Part shown: positions 26,122 through 35,569 of the stretch, in pieces
Position numbering within the stretch: position 1 is the stretch's first letter
Layout of the letters: each line of letters starts with the position of its first letter
NCBI RefSeq assembly: GCF_000691145.1
Contig: NZ_ASJC01000005.1
Location: forward strand, 124,001-188,000
Reading direction: 5' to 3'
DNA: 64,000 nt
From: Bacillus altitudinis 41KF2b
GTDB lineage: Bacteria > Bacillota > Bacilli > Bacillales > Bacillaceae
The notes under the pieces: model-generated
Databases searched by the model: none
The model's input: only the letters and a program-made list of their open reading frames with translations
Told to the model about the DNA's origin: nothing
Made by a program: the position numbers and the translations under genes

Positions 26122-27179
26122 AACTTGAAAAACTAAGAAAACTTTTAGCCGAATTAGACATAGATGGTTTAGTGATTACGAGCAGCTTTAATTTACATTA
26201 TATGACGAGTTTTACTGGATCAGCCGGTCTTGCCATCGTTTCAAAGGATCGAGCCGCCTTTATTACGGATTTTCGTTACACGGAGCAAGCCAAGGATCAA
26301 GTAAAGGGCTATGACATCATTGAACATAAAGGAAACATTGTGGAAACTGCTGTCCAAACGGCAAACGAATTTGGGGTGAAACGTCTTGGTTTTGAACAAA
26401 ACCATATGACATTTGCCACCTACCAGCAGTACTCGGGGAAAGCAAGCGGTATCGAGCTTGTTCCAGTCTCAGAATCAGTTGAAAAGTTGCGCTTGATTAA
26501 GTCTAATGAAGAGATTAAGATATTAGAGGAAGCTGCGAAGATTGCAGATCATGCCTTTGATCATATTCTCACGTACATCAAGCCGGGCCTGACAGAAATT
26601 GCGGTCATGAACGAGCTTGAATTTTTCATGAGAAAAGAAGGGGCAGAAGGATCTTCATTCGATATGATTGTTGCCTCTGGCGTTCGTTCAAGCCTGCCAC
26701 ACGGGAGAGCGAGCGAAAAGGTGATTGAATCTGGCGACTTGGTGACACTGGATTTCGGTGCCTATTATAAAGGCTATTGTTCAGACATGACAAGAACCAT
26801 TGCTGTAGGAACACCAAGCGACAAATTAAAGGAAATTTATCATATCGTATTAGAAGCAGAAAACGCTGGTGTGGATAAAATCAAGCCAGGCTTAACAGGA
26901 AAAGAAGCTGATCGCATCACACGAGACATCATTGAAAAGTATGGCTACGGTCAATACTTCGGGCATTCGACTGGACATGGTCTTGGTATGGAAGTACATG
27001 AAGCACCTGGCCTTTCCTCGCGCTCAGATGTCGTGTTAGAAGAGGGAATGGTTGTGACAGTTGAACCAGGCATTTACTTGCCGGATGTCGGCGGCGTGAG
27101 AATTGAGGATGATATTGTCCTGACAGCTGACGGCAATAAACGATTGACCCACTCACCGAAAGAACTTATCATATTATGA
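26118..27179 (+). CDS. papA: Xaa-Pro dipeptidase PapA (YqhT)
   Basis: A 353-residue M24B metallopeptidase: creatinase-like N-terminal domain (~1-130) and pita-bread catalytic domain. Metal ligands lie in LDFGAYYKGYCSDMTRT (two Asp), HSTGHGLGMEVHE (His), TVEPGIYLP (Glu) and VRIEDD (Glu). It cleaves dipeptides ending in proline. Together with EF-P directly downstream it joins release and translation of proline-rich sequences, an inference from gene order. Confidence 0.93.
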   Translation: MKLEKLRKLLAELDIDGLVITSSFNLHYMTSFTGSAGLAIVSKDRAAFITDFRYTEQAKDQVKGYDIIEHKGNIVETAVQTANEFGVKRLGFEQNHMTFATYQQYSGKASGIELVPVSESVEKLRLIKSNEEIKILEEAAKIADHAFDHILTYIKPGLTEIAVMNELEFFMRKEGAEGSSFDMIVASGVRSSLPHGRASEKVIESGDLVTLDFGAYYKGYCSDMTRTIAVGTPSDKLKEIYHIVLEAENAGVDKIKPGLTGKEADRITRDIIEKYGYGQYFGHSTGHGLGMEVHEAPGLSSRSDVVLEEGMVVTVEPGIYLPDVGGVRIEDDIVLTADGNKRLTHSPKELIIL

Positions 27180-27204
27180 TGGTGAAATGTAGGAGGATGA
27201 CAAA

Positions 27205-27762
27205 ATGATTTCAGTAAACGATTTTCGTACAGGCCTGACAATTGAAGTGGACGGCGGTATTTGGCGTGTAGTGGATTTCCAACACGTAAAACCAGGAAAA
27301 GGCGCAGCGTTTGTCCGTTCGAAACTGCGTAACCTGCGTACAGGTGCGATTCAAGAGAAAACATTCCGTGCAGGTGAAAAAGTAGCGAAAGCGCAAATTG
27401 AAACAAAAACAATGCAATATTTATATGCAAATGGCGATCAGCATGTATTCATGGATACAAGTTCATACGAACAACTTGAACTAAGCGAAGCGCAAATCAA
27501 AGATGAGCTGAAATATTTGCTTGAAAATATGTCGGTTCAAATCGTCATGTACGGTGATGAAACACTTGGAGTAGAACTTCCAAACACTGTAGAACTAGAA
27601 GTAGTAGAAACAGAGCCTGGTATTAAAGGTGATACGACATCAGGTGGATCAAAACCTGCAAAAACAGAAACTGGTTTAATCGTGAACGTTCCTTTCTTTG
27701 TGAACCAAGGTGATAAACTAGTGATCAATACATCTGACGGTTCATACGTTTCAAGAGCGTAA
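27205..27762 (+). CDS. efp: Elongation factor P
   Basis: A 185-residue factor with three OB/KOW-like domains that relieves ribosome stalling at polyproline. The modifiable residue is Lys32 in [15 protein letters not shown]; in B. subtilis this Lys carries 5-aminopentanol. AGGAGGATGACAAA precedes ATG 27205, 25 bp after papA. Confidence 0.97.
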   Translation: MISVNDFRTGLTIEVDGGIWRVVDFQHVKPGKGAAFVRSKLRNLRTGAIQEKTFRAGEKVAKAQIETKTMQYLYANGDQHVFMDTSSYEQLELSEAQIKDELKYLLENMSVQIVMYGDETLGVELPNTVELEVVETEPGIKGDTTSGGSKPAKTETGLIVNVPFFVNQGDKLVINTSDGSYVSRA

Positions 27763-27771
27763 TGAACAGAG

Positions 27772-27805
27772 AGACTGTAAACCTCGTGTTTACAGTCTTT
27801 TTTTA
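27772..27805 (+). terminator. Terminator of the aroQ-papA-efp unit
   Basis: AGACTGTAAAC (27772-27782), CTCGT, GTTTACAGTCT (27788-27798), then a T tract. Confidence 0.93.
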
Positions 27806-27933
27806 TTTGAAAAATAGGACGCCTCGTTATGACACCCCTTACTCTATTCTCTCATCCATCTCTCTTCCTTTTGAAAAACAAGACTACTTCTAGCTAGTGA
27901 AGCATATAGTGTAAAAAAAGCTGGAGGTTCTAT

Positions 27934-28215
27934 ATGAAACAATTTCTCCCGGGTATACACCCATCAGTTGCTGCCATGGCTGGGATGAGGTTTTTATCTG
28001 CCGCAATTGAACTGACGGCCGCCATCCTCATTTTAGTGACAAATGATGTGCGTAAAGCGGTTGTCATCAATAGTATATTAGCGATCATCGGGCCGCTCAT
28101 TTTTATTATCACGATGACGATTGGAATCTATCAAATTGCAGGGCAGTTATCCTATGCGAAGCTTGTGTTTATTTTCATTGGTGTCGTATTTATTCTTGTT
28201 GGAATTTATAAGTGA
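27934..28215 (+). CDS. yqhV: DUF2619 membrane protein YqhV
   Basis: A 93-residue protein with three membrane segments (FLSAAIELTAAILILVT, VINSILAIIGPLIFIITMTI, LVFIFIGVVFILVGIY). CTGGAGG precedes ATG 27934. It sits immediately before the spoIIIA operon as in B. subtilis; function unknown. Confidence 0.88.
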   Translation: MKQFLPGIHPSVAAMAGMRFLSAAIELTAAILILVTNDVRKAVVINSILAIIGPLIFIITMTIGIYQIAGQLSYAKLVFIFIGVVFILVGIYK

Positions 28216-28224
28216 AATGGCTTG

Positions 28225-28252
28225 GCATAATTAACGGCATACATCATACATT
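28225..28252 (+). promoter_or_regulatory. Candidate sigma-E promoter of spoIIIA
   Basis: GCATA (28225-28229), 15 bp, CATACATT (28245-28252). The -10 fits the sigma-E consensus CATACANT fully, 30 bp before spoIIIAA. The spoIIIA operon is mother-cell, sigma-E dependent in B. subtilis. Confidence 0.78.
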
Positions 28253-28281
28253 TTAGAGAAGAAAAAAAGGAGGGGAATTCG

Positions 28282-29205
28282 TTGCGGAGTTTGTTGGATA
28301 TTCTCCCGCACTCAATTGGACAAGAACTCAGCATGTTAAAAGAAGCAGAGTGGGCGCAAATAGAAGAAATCCGCATTCGCACCGATCGCCCAATTGAGCT
28401 GATGCAAGGTGGAAAACCACGCTTTCTTTCCTATCATACAACAGGTGAAGATGCGGCTCAGCTATTAGGCAGGCTCAGTAATTACAGCATGTACACACTT
28501 GAGGAAGAGTTAAAACAGGGCTATATCACCATATCTGGCGGACATCGGGTTGGGCTTGCTGGAAAGGTCATCGTCGAAAATGGATTCGTCAAAGGCTTAA
28601 GAGATATTTCTTCATTTAATATTCGCATCGCAAAAGAGAAGATCGGAATTGCTCTGCCGTTTCTCCCTTATTTATATGAAAAACATTGGTGTAACACACT
28701 GATTATAGGTCCGCCGCAAACCGGGAAAACGACATTGCTGCGTGATCTAGCACGTCTTGTCAGTACAGGAACAACAGCCATTTCTCCTAGAAAAACAGGG
28801 ATTGTAGATGAACGCTCTGAAATCGCAGGTTGTATAAGAGGAGTGCCGCAGCATTCTTTTGGGCACCGGATTGATGTACTTGATGCGTGCCCAAAGGCTG
28901 AAGGGTTAATGATGATGATCAGATCCATGAGCCCAGAAGTCATCATTGTCGATGAAATCGGAAAAAGTGAAGATGTACAGGCACTGCTAGAAGCAATCCA
29001 TGCTGGAGTCACCATTATCGTCTCAGCTCATGGATATTCTCTTGAAGACTTATCTAAACGGCCATCATTTGAACCGTTATGGCAGCTTCGTGTGTTTGAT
29101 CGATATGTGGAATTAAATAGAGAAAAAGGGCCTGGCACGATCGGACGGATATTTGACCAAGAGGGACAAGAGCTGAAGAGGAGGCGGGGAGTGGACGTAT
29201 GTTAA
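28282..29205 (+). CDS. spoIIIAA: Stage III sporulation ATPase SpoIIIAA
   Basis: A 307-residue secretion-type ATPase that powers the SpoIIIA-SpoIIQ channel between mother cell and forespore. Walker A in IIGPPQTGKTTLLRDLARL (~residue 145), Walker B in EVIIVDEIGK. Start TTG 28282 follows AAAGGAGGGGAATTC. First of eight genes; it overlaps spoIIIAB by 7 bp. Confidence 0.95.
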   Translation: MRSLLDILPHSIGQELSMLKEAEWAQIEEIRIRTDRPIELMQGGKPRFLSYHTTGEDAAQLLGRLSNYSMYTLEEELKQGYITISGGHRVGLAGKVIVENGFVKGLRDISSFNIRIAKEKIGIALPFLPYLYEKHWCNTLIIGPPQTGKTTLLRDLARLVSTGTTAISPRKTGIVDERSEIAGCIRGVPQHSFGHRIDVLDACPKAEGLMMMIRSMSPEVIIVDEIGKSEDVQALLEAIHAGVTIIVSAHGYSLEDLSKRPSFEPLWQLRVFDRYVELNREKGPGTIGRIFDQEGQELKRRRGVDVC

Positions 29206-29714
29206 AGCTTATTGGTGCTATTTTCATTGTTGCGGCTACGACATGGGGAGGATTCGAGTTTGCGAAGCGGTACAGTGATCGGCCAAAGCAAATCCGCCAG
29301 CTCCGGTTTGCACTCCAATCTCTTGAAGCTGAAATTATGTATGGTCAAACACCTTTAGCTAGAGCCGCTGACCAAATTGCGTCCCAAGTAGGACCGCCTG
29401 TGAATGGGCTATTTGAACAATTTGCAGAAAAACTCAATGTCGGAACCTTTTCTGCGAGGCATGCATGGAATGAAAGTCTAGAGGATGTATGGAAAAAAAC
29501 CGTATTAAAAAAAGGCGAATATGAGGCGCTGAAGCACTTTGGAGAAACCCTTGGTCAGCATGATGTGACGGCTCAACAAAAATATATCAAGCTAGCTTTA
29601 GGCCATTTGGAATCAGAGGAGAAAGAAGCTGAAGTTGCCCAAGTAAAAAATGAAAAAATGGTGAGAAGTCTTGGTTTTCTAAGTGGTTTACTACTGATTC
29701 TGTTATTGATGTGA
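29199..29714 (+). CDS. spoIIIAB: Stage III sporulation protein SpoIIIAB
   Basis: A 171-residue protein with membrane segments at both ends (LKLIGAIFIVAATTWGGFEF and SLGFLSGLLLILLLM) and a helical body resembling GspF-type platforms. Part of the mother-cell side of the channel. Translationally coupled to spoIIIAA. Confidence 0.93.
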   Translation: MLKLIGAIFIVAATTWGGFEFAKRYSDRPKQIRQLRFALQSLEAEIMYGQTPLARAADQIASQVGPPVNGLFEQFAEKLNVGTFSARHAWNESLEDVWKKTVLKKGEYEALKHFGETLGQHDVTAQQKYIKLALGHLESEEKEAEVAQVKNEKMVRSLGFLSGLLLILLLM

Positions 29715-29733
29715 GAGGAAGGGAGTCGAGAGC

Positions 29734-29940
29734 ATGGGCGTTGATGTAAACGTCATTTTCCAAATTGCGGGAGTGGGTATCGTCGTGGCTTTTCTCCATA
29801 CGATTTTAGATCAAATGGGGAAAAAAGAGTACGCACAGTGGGTGACACTGCTTGGATTTATCTACATTTTATTTATGGTTGCTACCATTGTGGATGATTT
29901 GTTTAAGAAGATTAAAGCCGTATTTCTATTTCAAGGATAG
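29734..29940 (+). CDS. spoIIIAC: Stage III sporulation protein SpoIIIAC
   Basis: A 68-residue protein with two membrane helices (VIFQIAGVGIVVAFLHTILDQ and WVTLLGFIYILFMVATIV). Normal family length. GGAAGGGAGTCGAGAGC precedes ATG 29734. Confidence 0.94.
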   Translation: MGVDVNVIFQIAGVGIVVAFLHTILDQMGKKEYAQWVTLLGFIYILFMVATIVDDLFKKIKAVFLFQG

Positions 29941-29954
29941 GGGAGGGCTTACAA

Positions 29955-30350
29955 ATCGAAATTATTCAAATTGTTGGACTTGGTTTAATCGCTACTTTTC
30001 TAGCATTAATCGTCAAAGAACAAAAGCCAACCTTCGCCTTTATGCTTGTTGTGTTTACTGGGTGTGTCATTTTCCTTTATTTAATCGATCAAATCTATGC
30101 CATTATCTCCATGATTGAAAAAATTGCAGCAAGTGCAGGCGTCAATATGAAATACGTGGAAACCATTTTGAAAATCATTGGCATTGCCTATATTGCAGAA
30201 TTTGGTGCCCAGCTCACAAAGGATGCGGGACAAGGCGCCATCGCTTCAAAAATAGAGCTTGGCGGCAAAATTCTTATTTTGGTCATGGCGGTACCGATTT
30301 TAACGGTCATCATTGAGACGATCCTAGGTATGATCCCGTCCATGACTTGA
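29955..30350 (+). CDS. spoIIIAD: Stage III sporulation protein SpoIIIAD, unusual start
   Basis: Homology to SpoIIIAD (IIQIVGLGLIATFLALIVKEQKPTFAF...) runs from codon 29952 to the stop at 30350, about 132 residues, with four membrane segments. No ATG, GTG or TTG is in frame between the spoIIIAC stop (29940) and ATG 30042, which would delete the first membrane helix. The codon in place of the usual start is TTA (29949). ATC at 29955 lies 8 nt after GGAGG (29942-29946) and is my preferred start; ATT at 29961 is another option. Confidence 0.8.
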   Translation: MEIIQIVGLGLIATFLALIVKEQKPTFAFMLVVFTGCVIFLYLIDQIYAIISMIEKIAASAGVNMKYVETILKIIGIAYIAEFGAQLTKDAGQGAIASKIELGGKILILVMAVPILTVIIETILGMIPSMT

Positions 30351-30369
30351 TGGAAAAGAGGTGATGATG

Positions 30370-31563
30370 ATGAAACGGGTGACAGCTGTGCTAGGGTTTA
30401 TGATGTTCTTTTGGATGATCGTTCCGTATGCAGGTGCAGAAGAAAGTGTGCCTTTATCAAGTGAAGAACCGGTCGCAGAAGAAGTTGCGGGTGGACAGGC
30501 TGATGCCTTAGAGCTTCATTCTATCAGTGACTTTTGGGAAACGATATTGGACGAGTATGGCGGTTTTCTGCCTGAAAGCCAAAAAGGTACAGTGAAGGAA
30601 ATGATCGATGGCGATAAAGAGCTGTCTCCCCAAACGTGGCTGAAGGCTTTTGTTCATTATCTGTTTCATGAGCTGATTGCCAATGGAAAGCTCTTAGGCA
30701 CACTTATATTACTCACCATCTTTTGTTCGCTTTTGCAGCTTTTGCAAAATGCGTTTGAGCAAAGCACTGTTAGTAAAGTTGCATACGCTCTTGTTTATAT
30801 GGTGCTTATCATTATTGCATTAAACAGTTTTCATGTTGCGATCTCTTATGCAACAGAAGCCATTCAAACGATGACTAGTTTTATTCTTGCTCTTATTCCT
30901 CTTTTATTAGCACTTATTGCCTCATCAGGCGGGCTTGTCTCAGCCGGATTCTTTCATCCTGTGATTTTGTTTTTAATGAACACGAGCGGTGTTTTTATTC
31001 AATATGTCGTTCTTCCGCTCATCTTTTTATCAGCGATCTTGAGCATCGTCAGTACATTGACCGAACAATACAAAGTGACCCAGCTTGCCCAGCTGTTAAG
31101 AAATGTCGCCATTGGCGGGCTCGCTGTTTTTTTAACTGTATTCCTCGGCGTCATTTCTGTACAGGGGGCATCTGCTGCTATCACTGATGGCATCGCTCTT
31201 CGCACAGCCAAGTTTATTACCGGAAATTTCATCCCTGTCCTTGGCAGAATGTTTACTGATGCGACAGATACCGTTATCAGCGCCTCTGTGCTGCTGAAAA
31301 ATACGGTTGGCCTTGTAGGCGTCGCTATTTTGATTTCAATTGCGGCTTTCCCAGCGATTAAAGTGCTGTCGCTCGCTCTGATTTATAAATTGGCCGCTGC
31401 GATTCTTCAGCCTTTAGGGGGCGGGCCGATTATTAGCTGCCTTGATGTCATTTCAAAAAGTGTTCTTTATATATTTGCTGCATTAGCTGTTGTATCGCTT
31501 ATGTTCTTTTTAAGCATTACCGTTATCATCACAGCTGGCAACCTCACCATGATGATGAAGTAA
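30370..31563 (+). CDS. spoIIIAE: Stage III sporulation protein SpoIIIAE
   Basis: A 397-residue polytopic membrane protein with a signal peptide-like opening (VTAVLGFMMFFWMIVPYAGA), an acidic extracytoplasmic stretch and about seven membrane helices from ~110 on. The reading opens with GTG-ATG-ATG-ATG at 30361; AAAGAGG just before suggests the last ATG, 30370. Confidence 0.92.
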   Translation: MKRVTAVLGFMMFFWMIVPYAGAEESVPLSSEEPVAEEVAGGQADALELHSISDFWETILDEYGGFLPESQKGTVKEMIDGDKELSPQTWLKAFVHYLFHELIANGKLLGTLILLTIFCSLLQLLQNAFEQSTVSKVAYALVYMVLIIIALNSFHVAISYATEAIQTMTSFILALIPLLLALIASSGGLVSAGFFHPVILFLMNTSGVFIQYVVLPLIFLSAILSIVSTLTEQYKVTQLAQLLRNVAIGGLAVFLTVFLGVISVQGASAAITDGIALRTAKFITGNFIPVLGRMFTDATDTVISASVLLKNTVGLVGVAILISIAAFPAIKVLSLALIYKLAAAILQPLGGGPIISCLDVISKSVLYIFAALAVVSLMFFLSITVIITAGNLTMMMK

Positions 31564-31577
31564 GGAGGTGACACCAT

Positions 31578-32210
31578 TTGAGTTTTCTCACAGAATGGAT
31601 CACAAGTATTATCCTATTTATTTTATTTGCGATTGTGATTGATCTTTTGCTTCCCAATTCAAGCATGCAGAAGTATGCAAAAATGGTCGTCAGCTTACTG
31701 TTAATTGTGGTGATGCTCAATCCGATCTTTGCGTTATTCCGGGCAGATCCTGACCAAATTTTCTCAGAAATCATGAAAGGGAAGGACCAAGCGCAATCAG
31801 AAGAAATAAAAAATCAGATGAATTTAGAAAAAAAAGAAATACAAGCTTCACAGCGTGCATATATTTTAAAGCAAATGGCTGTCCAACTAGAAAAAAGCGC
31901 AAAGGAGCCACTGGAGAAGGAGAGCTATGAAATGAAACACGTAGAAGTGTTGGCAGATGAGGAGCACCTTGATCAGAATATGGAGGCAGATCAATTTCGC
32001 ATCAAAGCAGTCCTTGTCCCGCTCACAGGTGATGCTGTAGAAACGGTGGCAAAGGTCGACATTGATCTCTCCAGGCAAAAGGAGGAAAGCGCCGGGGCGT
32101 CAGCAAAAGAGATGGCGAGGGTGAAAGAGACGCTTGCAGATGTATGGAATACACGGCCTGAACACATTGCGCTGAACATTGAGGGAGGTGACGCAGCAGA
32201 TCATGAATAA
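31578..32210 (+). CDS. spoIIIAF: Stage III sporulation protein SpoIIIAF
   Basis: A 210-residue protein with two N-terminal membrane helices (WITSIILFILFAIVIDLLL, MVVSLLLIVVMLNPIFALF) and a soluble ring-building-motif domain in the intermembrane space. Start TTG 31578, behind a full AAGGAGGTGA. It overlaps spoIIIAG by 8 bp. Confidence 0.93.
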   Translation: MSFLTEWITSIILFILFAIVIDLLLPNSSMQKYAKMVVSLLLIVVMLNPIFALFRADPDQIFSEIMKGKDQAQSEEIKNQMNLEKKEIQASQRAYILKQMAVQLEKSAKEPLEKESYEMKHVEVLADEEHLDQNMEADQFRIKAVLVPLTGDAVETVAKVDIDLSRQKEESAGASAKEMARVKETLADVWNTRPEHIALNIEGGDAADHE

Positions 32211-32874
32211 CAAGGACTGGAGACAAAAACTGAAATCAATGTTCCAAGCACCTGAAAAAGGTGAAGGGAAACCAAAATTAACGAAGCACCATTACTTACT
32301 GCTTGTCTTCATTATCGGCGTGTCATTCATGTTAGTCAGTCAGATTCTGTCACCGCCATCAAGCAAACAAGAGGCTGCTGTTCCTGCGTCTAAAAAAACA
32401 TCCTCAGAAGAGCAGGCGGTGTTCAAACCATCCTCTTCAGGTAAGTCAAACAACTCGATAGAGGATGTTGAACAAGAATACGAAAATCAGCTGAAAGAGA
32501 TTTTAGAAACGATCATTGGTGTTGAGGATGTTTCCATTGTGGTAAATGTAGACGCAACTTCTTTAAAAGTGTTTGAAAAAAACAAATCCAATAAAAGCAC
32601 TACGACCGAGGAAACAGACAAAGAAGGCGGCGTGCGAAGTGTCACGGATCAAACAAAAGAAGAAGAGATTGTCATTATTAAAAATGGCAATGAAGAAACA
32701 CCTGTTGTTGTCCAAACGAAAAAGCCAGATATTCGAGGTGTCCTCGTTGTTGCTCAAGGAGTAGACAACGTTCAAATAAAGAAAACCATCATTGAAGCGG
32801 TTACACGAGTGCTTGATGTACCGAGCCATAGAGTGGCTGTTGCCCCTAAAAAAATCAAGGAGGATTCGGAATGA
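32203..32874 (+). CDS. spoIIIAG: Stage III sporulation ring protein SpoIIIAG
   Basis: A 223-residue protein: one membrane helix (HYLLLVFIIGVSFMLVSQIL, ~25-45), a Ser/Lys linker, and a ring-building domain with the large insertion typical of AG (LETIIGVEDVSIVVNVD...). It forms the large ring of the feeding-tube channel. GGGAGGTG 12 nt upstream sets ATG 32203; the frame extends to 32179. Confidence 0.93.
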   Translation: MNNKDWRQKLKSMFQAPEKGEGKPKLTKHHYLLLVFIIGVSFMLVSQILSPPSSKQEAAVPASKKTSSEEQAVFKPSSSGKSNNSIEDVEQEYENQLKEILETIIGVEDVSIVVNVDATSLKVFEKNKSNKSTTTEETDKEGGVRSVTDQTKEEEIVIIKNGNEETPVVVQTKKPDIRGVLVVAQGVDNVQIKKTIIEAVTRVLDVPSHRVAVAPKKIKEDSE

Positions 32875-33506
32875 TGTTAAAAAAACAAACGGTTTGGCTA
32901 TTAACGATGCTAAGTTTAGTTGTCGTATTAAGTGTGTACTATATCATGTCCCCGCAAGGTGAGAATGCTGTGACAGTAGAAGATACAAAATCAAAAGGAA
33001 TGGAAGAGAAAAAGGCTGAGCCAGAAAAAGGGACTGACAAAGGAACTGAAAAGAACGCAGAAGAGAAATCAACTGACAAAGAAACCAATGCGAAACAAGA
33101 AGATGTTGAAACAAGTGGAGAAGAAGGAAAGGCTGTTTCAGAGCAGACCGACGATGAACTTTTCACAACCTACAGACTTGAACTGGAAGATAAGCGCAGC
33201 AAGCAGCGTGAAGAGTATAACGAAATCGTGTCTAGTGATGATGCAACAGCGCAAGAGAAAAGTGAAGCTTATGATCAAATGACAGCGCTTAGTGAGGCAG
33301 AAGGAACAGAGCGTCAGCTGGAGACATTAATCAAAACAAAAGGATATAAAGATGCGCTCGTCAGTGCAGAAGGAGATAAAGTAAACATCACGGTTCGTTC
33401 TGATAAAAAATCAAAGTCCCAAGCAGCAGATATTATTGATTTGGTCACAAAAGAAATGAGAGGGCTTGATAACGTAGCCGTCACTTTTGAGCCATCGAAT
33501 CAATAA
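32871..33506 (+). CDS. spoIIIAH: Stage III sporulation protein SpoIIIAH
   Basis: A 211-residue protein: one N-terminal helix (VWLLTMLSLVVVLSVYYIM), a long Glu/Lys/Thr-rich linker (~30-90), and a C-terminal ring domain (LFTTYRLELEDKRSKQREE...) that binds SpoIIQ from the forespore side. AAGGAGG (32857-32863) is 7 nt before ATG 32871; a second ATG follows at once. Last gene of the operon. Confidence 0.95.
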   Translation: MMLKKQTVWLLTMLSLVVVLSVYYIMSPQGENAVTVEDTKSKGMEEKKAEPEKGTDKGTEKNAEEKSTDKETNAKQEDVETSGEEGKAVSEQTDDELFTTYRLELEDKRSKQREEYNEIVSSDDATAQEKSEAYDQMTALSEAEGTERQLETLIKTKGYKDALVSAEGDKVNITVRSDKKSKSQAADIIDLVTKEMRGLDNVAVTFEPSNQ

Positions 33507-33518
33507 AAAATGCACAAG

Positions 33519-33545
33519 CGCCCTTTTCTGAAAAGGGCGTTTTTT
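33519..33545 (+). terminator. Terminator of the spoIIIA operon
   Basis: CGCCCTTTT (33519-33527), CTG, AAAAGGGCG (33531-33539), then T6. Its 3' arm can alternatively pair with 33557-33570. Confidence 0.92.
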
Positions 33546-33700
33546 CATGCGGGTTGACGCCCTTTTTCAGGTGCTTGTGCGATGAGTCTCATCACATTAA
33601 TAGTTGAATTCAACGAAATCCTCCTGTAAGATGGTTATAGTATGTACTTTTAGTACTAGCCTATAAAAAAAGATAAATCCATACATAGGGGTGCAAATCC

Positions 33701-34183
33701 ATGTTAAAAATTGAAGAGATTCATGAACTAATTAAATTAATTGACGAATCAACAATTGATGAATTTACGTACGAAAACGAAGGTGCAAAAATCAAGTTAA
33801 AGAAAAATAAAGAAGTCGTTCAGCAAGTTGCGGCACAAGCACCAGTGGCTCCTGTCCAAGCAGCTCCAGCTCAACAAGCTCCTAAAGCACAAGCTCCAGC
33901 TCAGACCGAAGCCCCTGCACAAGAGAAAGCCGCGTCTGAAAACCTGCATAAAATCACATCCCCAATGGTTGGCACATTTTACGCTTCTTCTTCACCAGAA
34001 GCAGATCCATATGTGACAACAGGTTCTAAAGTGAAGGAAAACTCAGTTGTATGTATCGTTGAAGCGATGAAACTGTTTAATGAAATCGAAGCAGAAGTAA
34101 AAGGCGAAATCGTCGAAGTATTAGCTGAAAACGGTCAGCTTGTAGAATTCGGACAACCCCTCTTTCTAGTGAAAGCAGAGTAA
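33701..34183 (+). CDS. accB: Biotin carboxyl carrier protein of acetyl-CoA carboxylase
   Basis: A 160-residue carrier: N-terminal helix-rich part, Ala/Pro/Gln-rich flexible linker (~45-80) and the C-terminal biotinyl domain with the biotinylated Lys in [15 protein letters not shown]. It carries CO2 between AccC and the carboxyltransferase for fatty acid synthesis. Co-transcribed with accC (11-bp gap). Confidence 0.96.
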   Translation: MLKIEEIHELIKLIDESTIDEFTYENEGAKIKLKKNKEVVQQVAAQAPVAPVQAAPAQQAPKAQAPAQTEAPAQEKAASENLHKITSPMVGTFYASSSPEADPYVTTGSKVKENSVVCIVEAMKLFNEIEAEVKGEIVEVLAENGQLVEFGQPLFLVKAE

Positions 34184-34194
34184 GGAGTACGATC

Positions 34195-35544
34195 ATGATT
34201 AAAAAGCTATTAATTGCAAACAGAGGAGAAATCGCAGTTAGAATCATCCGTGCTTGTAAAGAGCTTGGAATTGAAACAGTTGCGGTATTTTCTGAAGCGG
34301 ATCGTGATGCGCTGCATGTTCAAATGGCTGATGAAGCATATTGCATCGGACCGACTGCTTCAAAAGATAGTTATTTAAATGTGACAAATATTGTCAGTGT
34401 GGCAAAACTAACAGGTACAGATGCCATCCATCCAGGATATGGTTTCCTTGCTGAAAATGCAGACTTTGCAGAGCTTTGCGAGGAATGTAATGTCATCTTT
34501 GTTGGACCAACTGCGTCAGCAATTTCCAAAATGGGAACGAAAGATGTGGCAAGAGAAACAATGAAGCAAGCTGGTGTTCCAATTGTCCCTGGTTCTCAAG
34601 GAATTGTAAAAGATCTTGATGATGCTGTTTCAACAGCAGCTGGTATTGGGTATCCTGTCATTATTAAAGCAACTGCAGGCGGCGGTGGTAAAGGTATCCG
34701 TGTGGCTCGCACAGAAGAAGAGCTCATTAACGGTGTCACCATCACGCAGCAGGAAGCAGCACAAAACTTCGGGAACCCAGGTGTCTATTTGGAGAAATTC
34801 ATTGAAGACTTTAGACACGTTGAAATTCAAGTCCTTGCTGATCAGCATGGGAATACCATTCACTTAGGTGAACGTGATTGTTCTATCCAAAGAAGAATGC
34901 AAAAGCTTCTGGAAGAAACGCCATCACCTGCACTAAATGCAGATATTCGTGAGCAAATGGGTGAAGCTGCCGTAAAAGCAGCCGAAGCTGTTGAATACAC
35001 AGGTGCTGGAACGGTTGAATTCATTTACGATTATAATGAAGAGAAGTTTTACTTCATGGAAATGAATACACGTATCCAAGTAGAGCATCCTGTAACGGAA
35101 ATGGTCACTGGTGTTGATTTGATCAAAGAACAGATCAAAGTAGCTTCAGGTGAAAAGCTTTCCCTTACGCAAGAGGATGTCGTATACGAAGGCTGGGCGA
35201 TTGAATGTCGTATTAACGCAGAGAACCCTGAGAAAAATTTCATGCCTTCTGCTGGTGAAATTAAAATGTACCTTCCGCCAGGCGGTTTAGGAGTACGTAT
35301 TGATTCTGCCGCTTATCCTGGTTATGTGATTCCGCCATATTACGATAGTATGATTGCGAAAGTGATCACATATGGTAAAACGAGAGAAGAAGCAATAGCA
35401 AGAATGAAACGTGCGCTTCAAGAATTCGTCATTGAAGGAGTCTACACAACGATTCCATTCCACCTCAGATTACTAGAGCACGAAACATTTGTGAGCGGTA
35501 ATTTTAATACGAAGTTTTTAGAAACGTATCAAATTATGAAATAA
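34195..35544 (+). CDS. accC: Biotin carboxylase of acetyl-CoA carboxylase
   Basis: A 449-residue ATP-grasp enzyme that carboxylates the biotin on AccB. Motifs: [34 protein letters not shown], the glycine-rich ATP loop [14 protein letters not shown], and [18 protein letters not shown]. Start ATG 34195 follows AAGGAGTACGATC. Full family length. Confidence 0.97.
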   Translation: MIKKLLIANRGEIAVRIIRACKELGIETVAVFSEADRDALHVQMADEAYCIGPTASKDSYLNVTNIVSVAKLTGTDAIHPGYGFLAENADFAELCEECNVIFVGPTASAISKMGTKDVARETMKQAGVPIVPGSQGIVKDLDDAVSTAAGIGYPVIIKATAGGGGKGIRVARTEEELINGVTITQQEAAQNFGNPGVYLEKFIEDFRHVEIQVLADQHGNTIHLGERDCSIQRRMQKLLEETPSPALNADIREQMGEAAVKAAEAVEYTGAGTVEFIYDYNEEKFYFMEMNTRIQVEHPVTEMVTGVDLIKEQIKVASGEKLSLTQEDVVYEGWAIECRINAENPEKNFMPSAGEIKMYLPPGGLGVRIDSAAYPGYVIPPYYDSMIAKVITYGKTREEAIARMKRALQEFVIEGVYTTIPFHLRLLEHETFVSGNFNTKFLETYQIMK

Positions 35545-35569
35545 TAACAGCTTTCGGAGGTGAATGATC

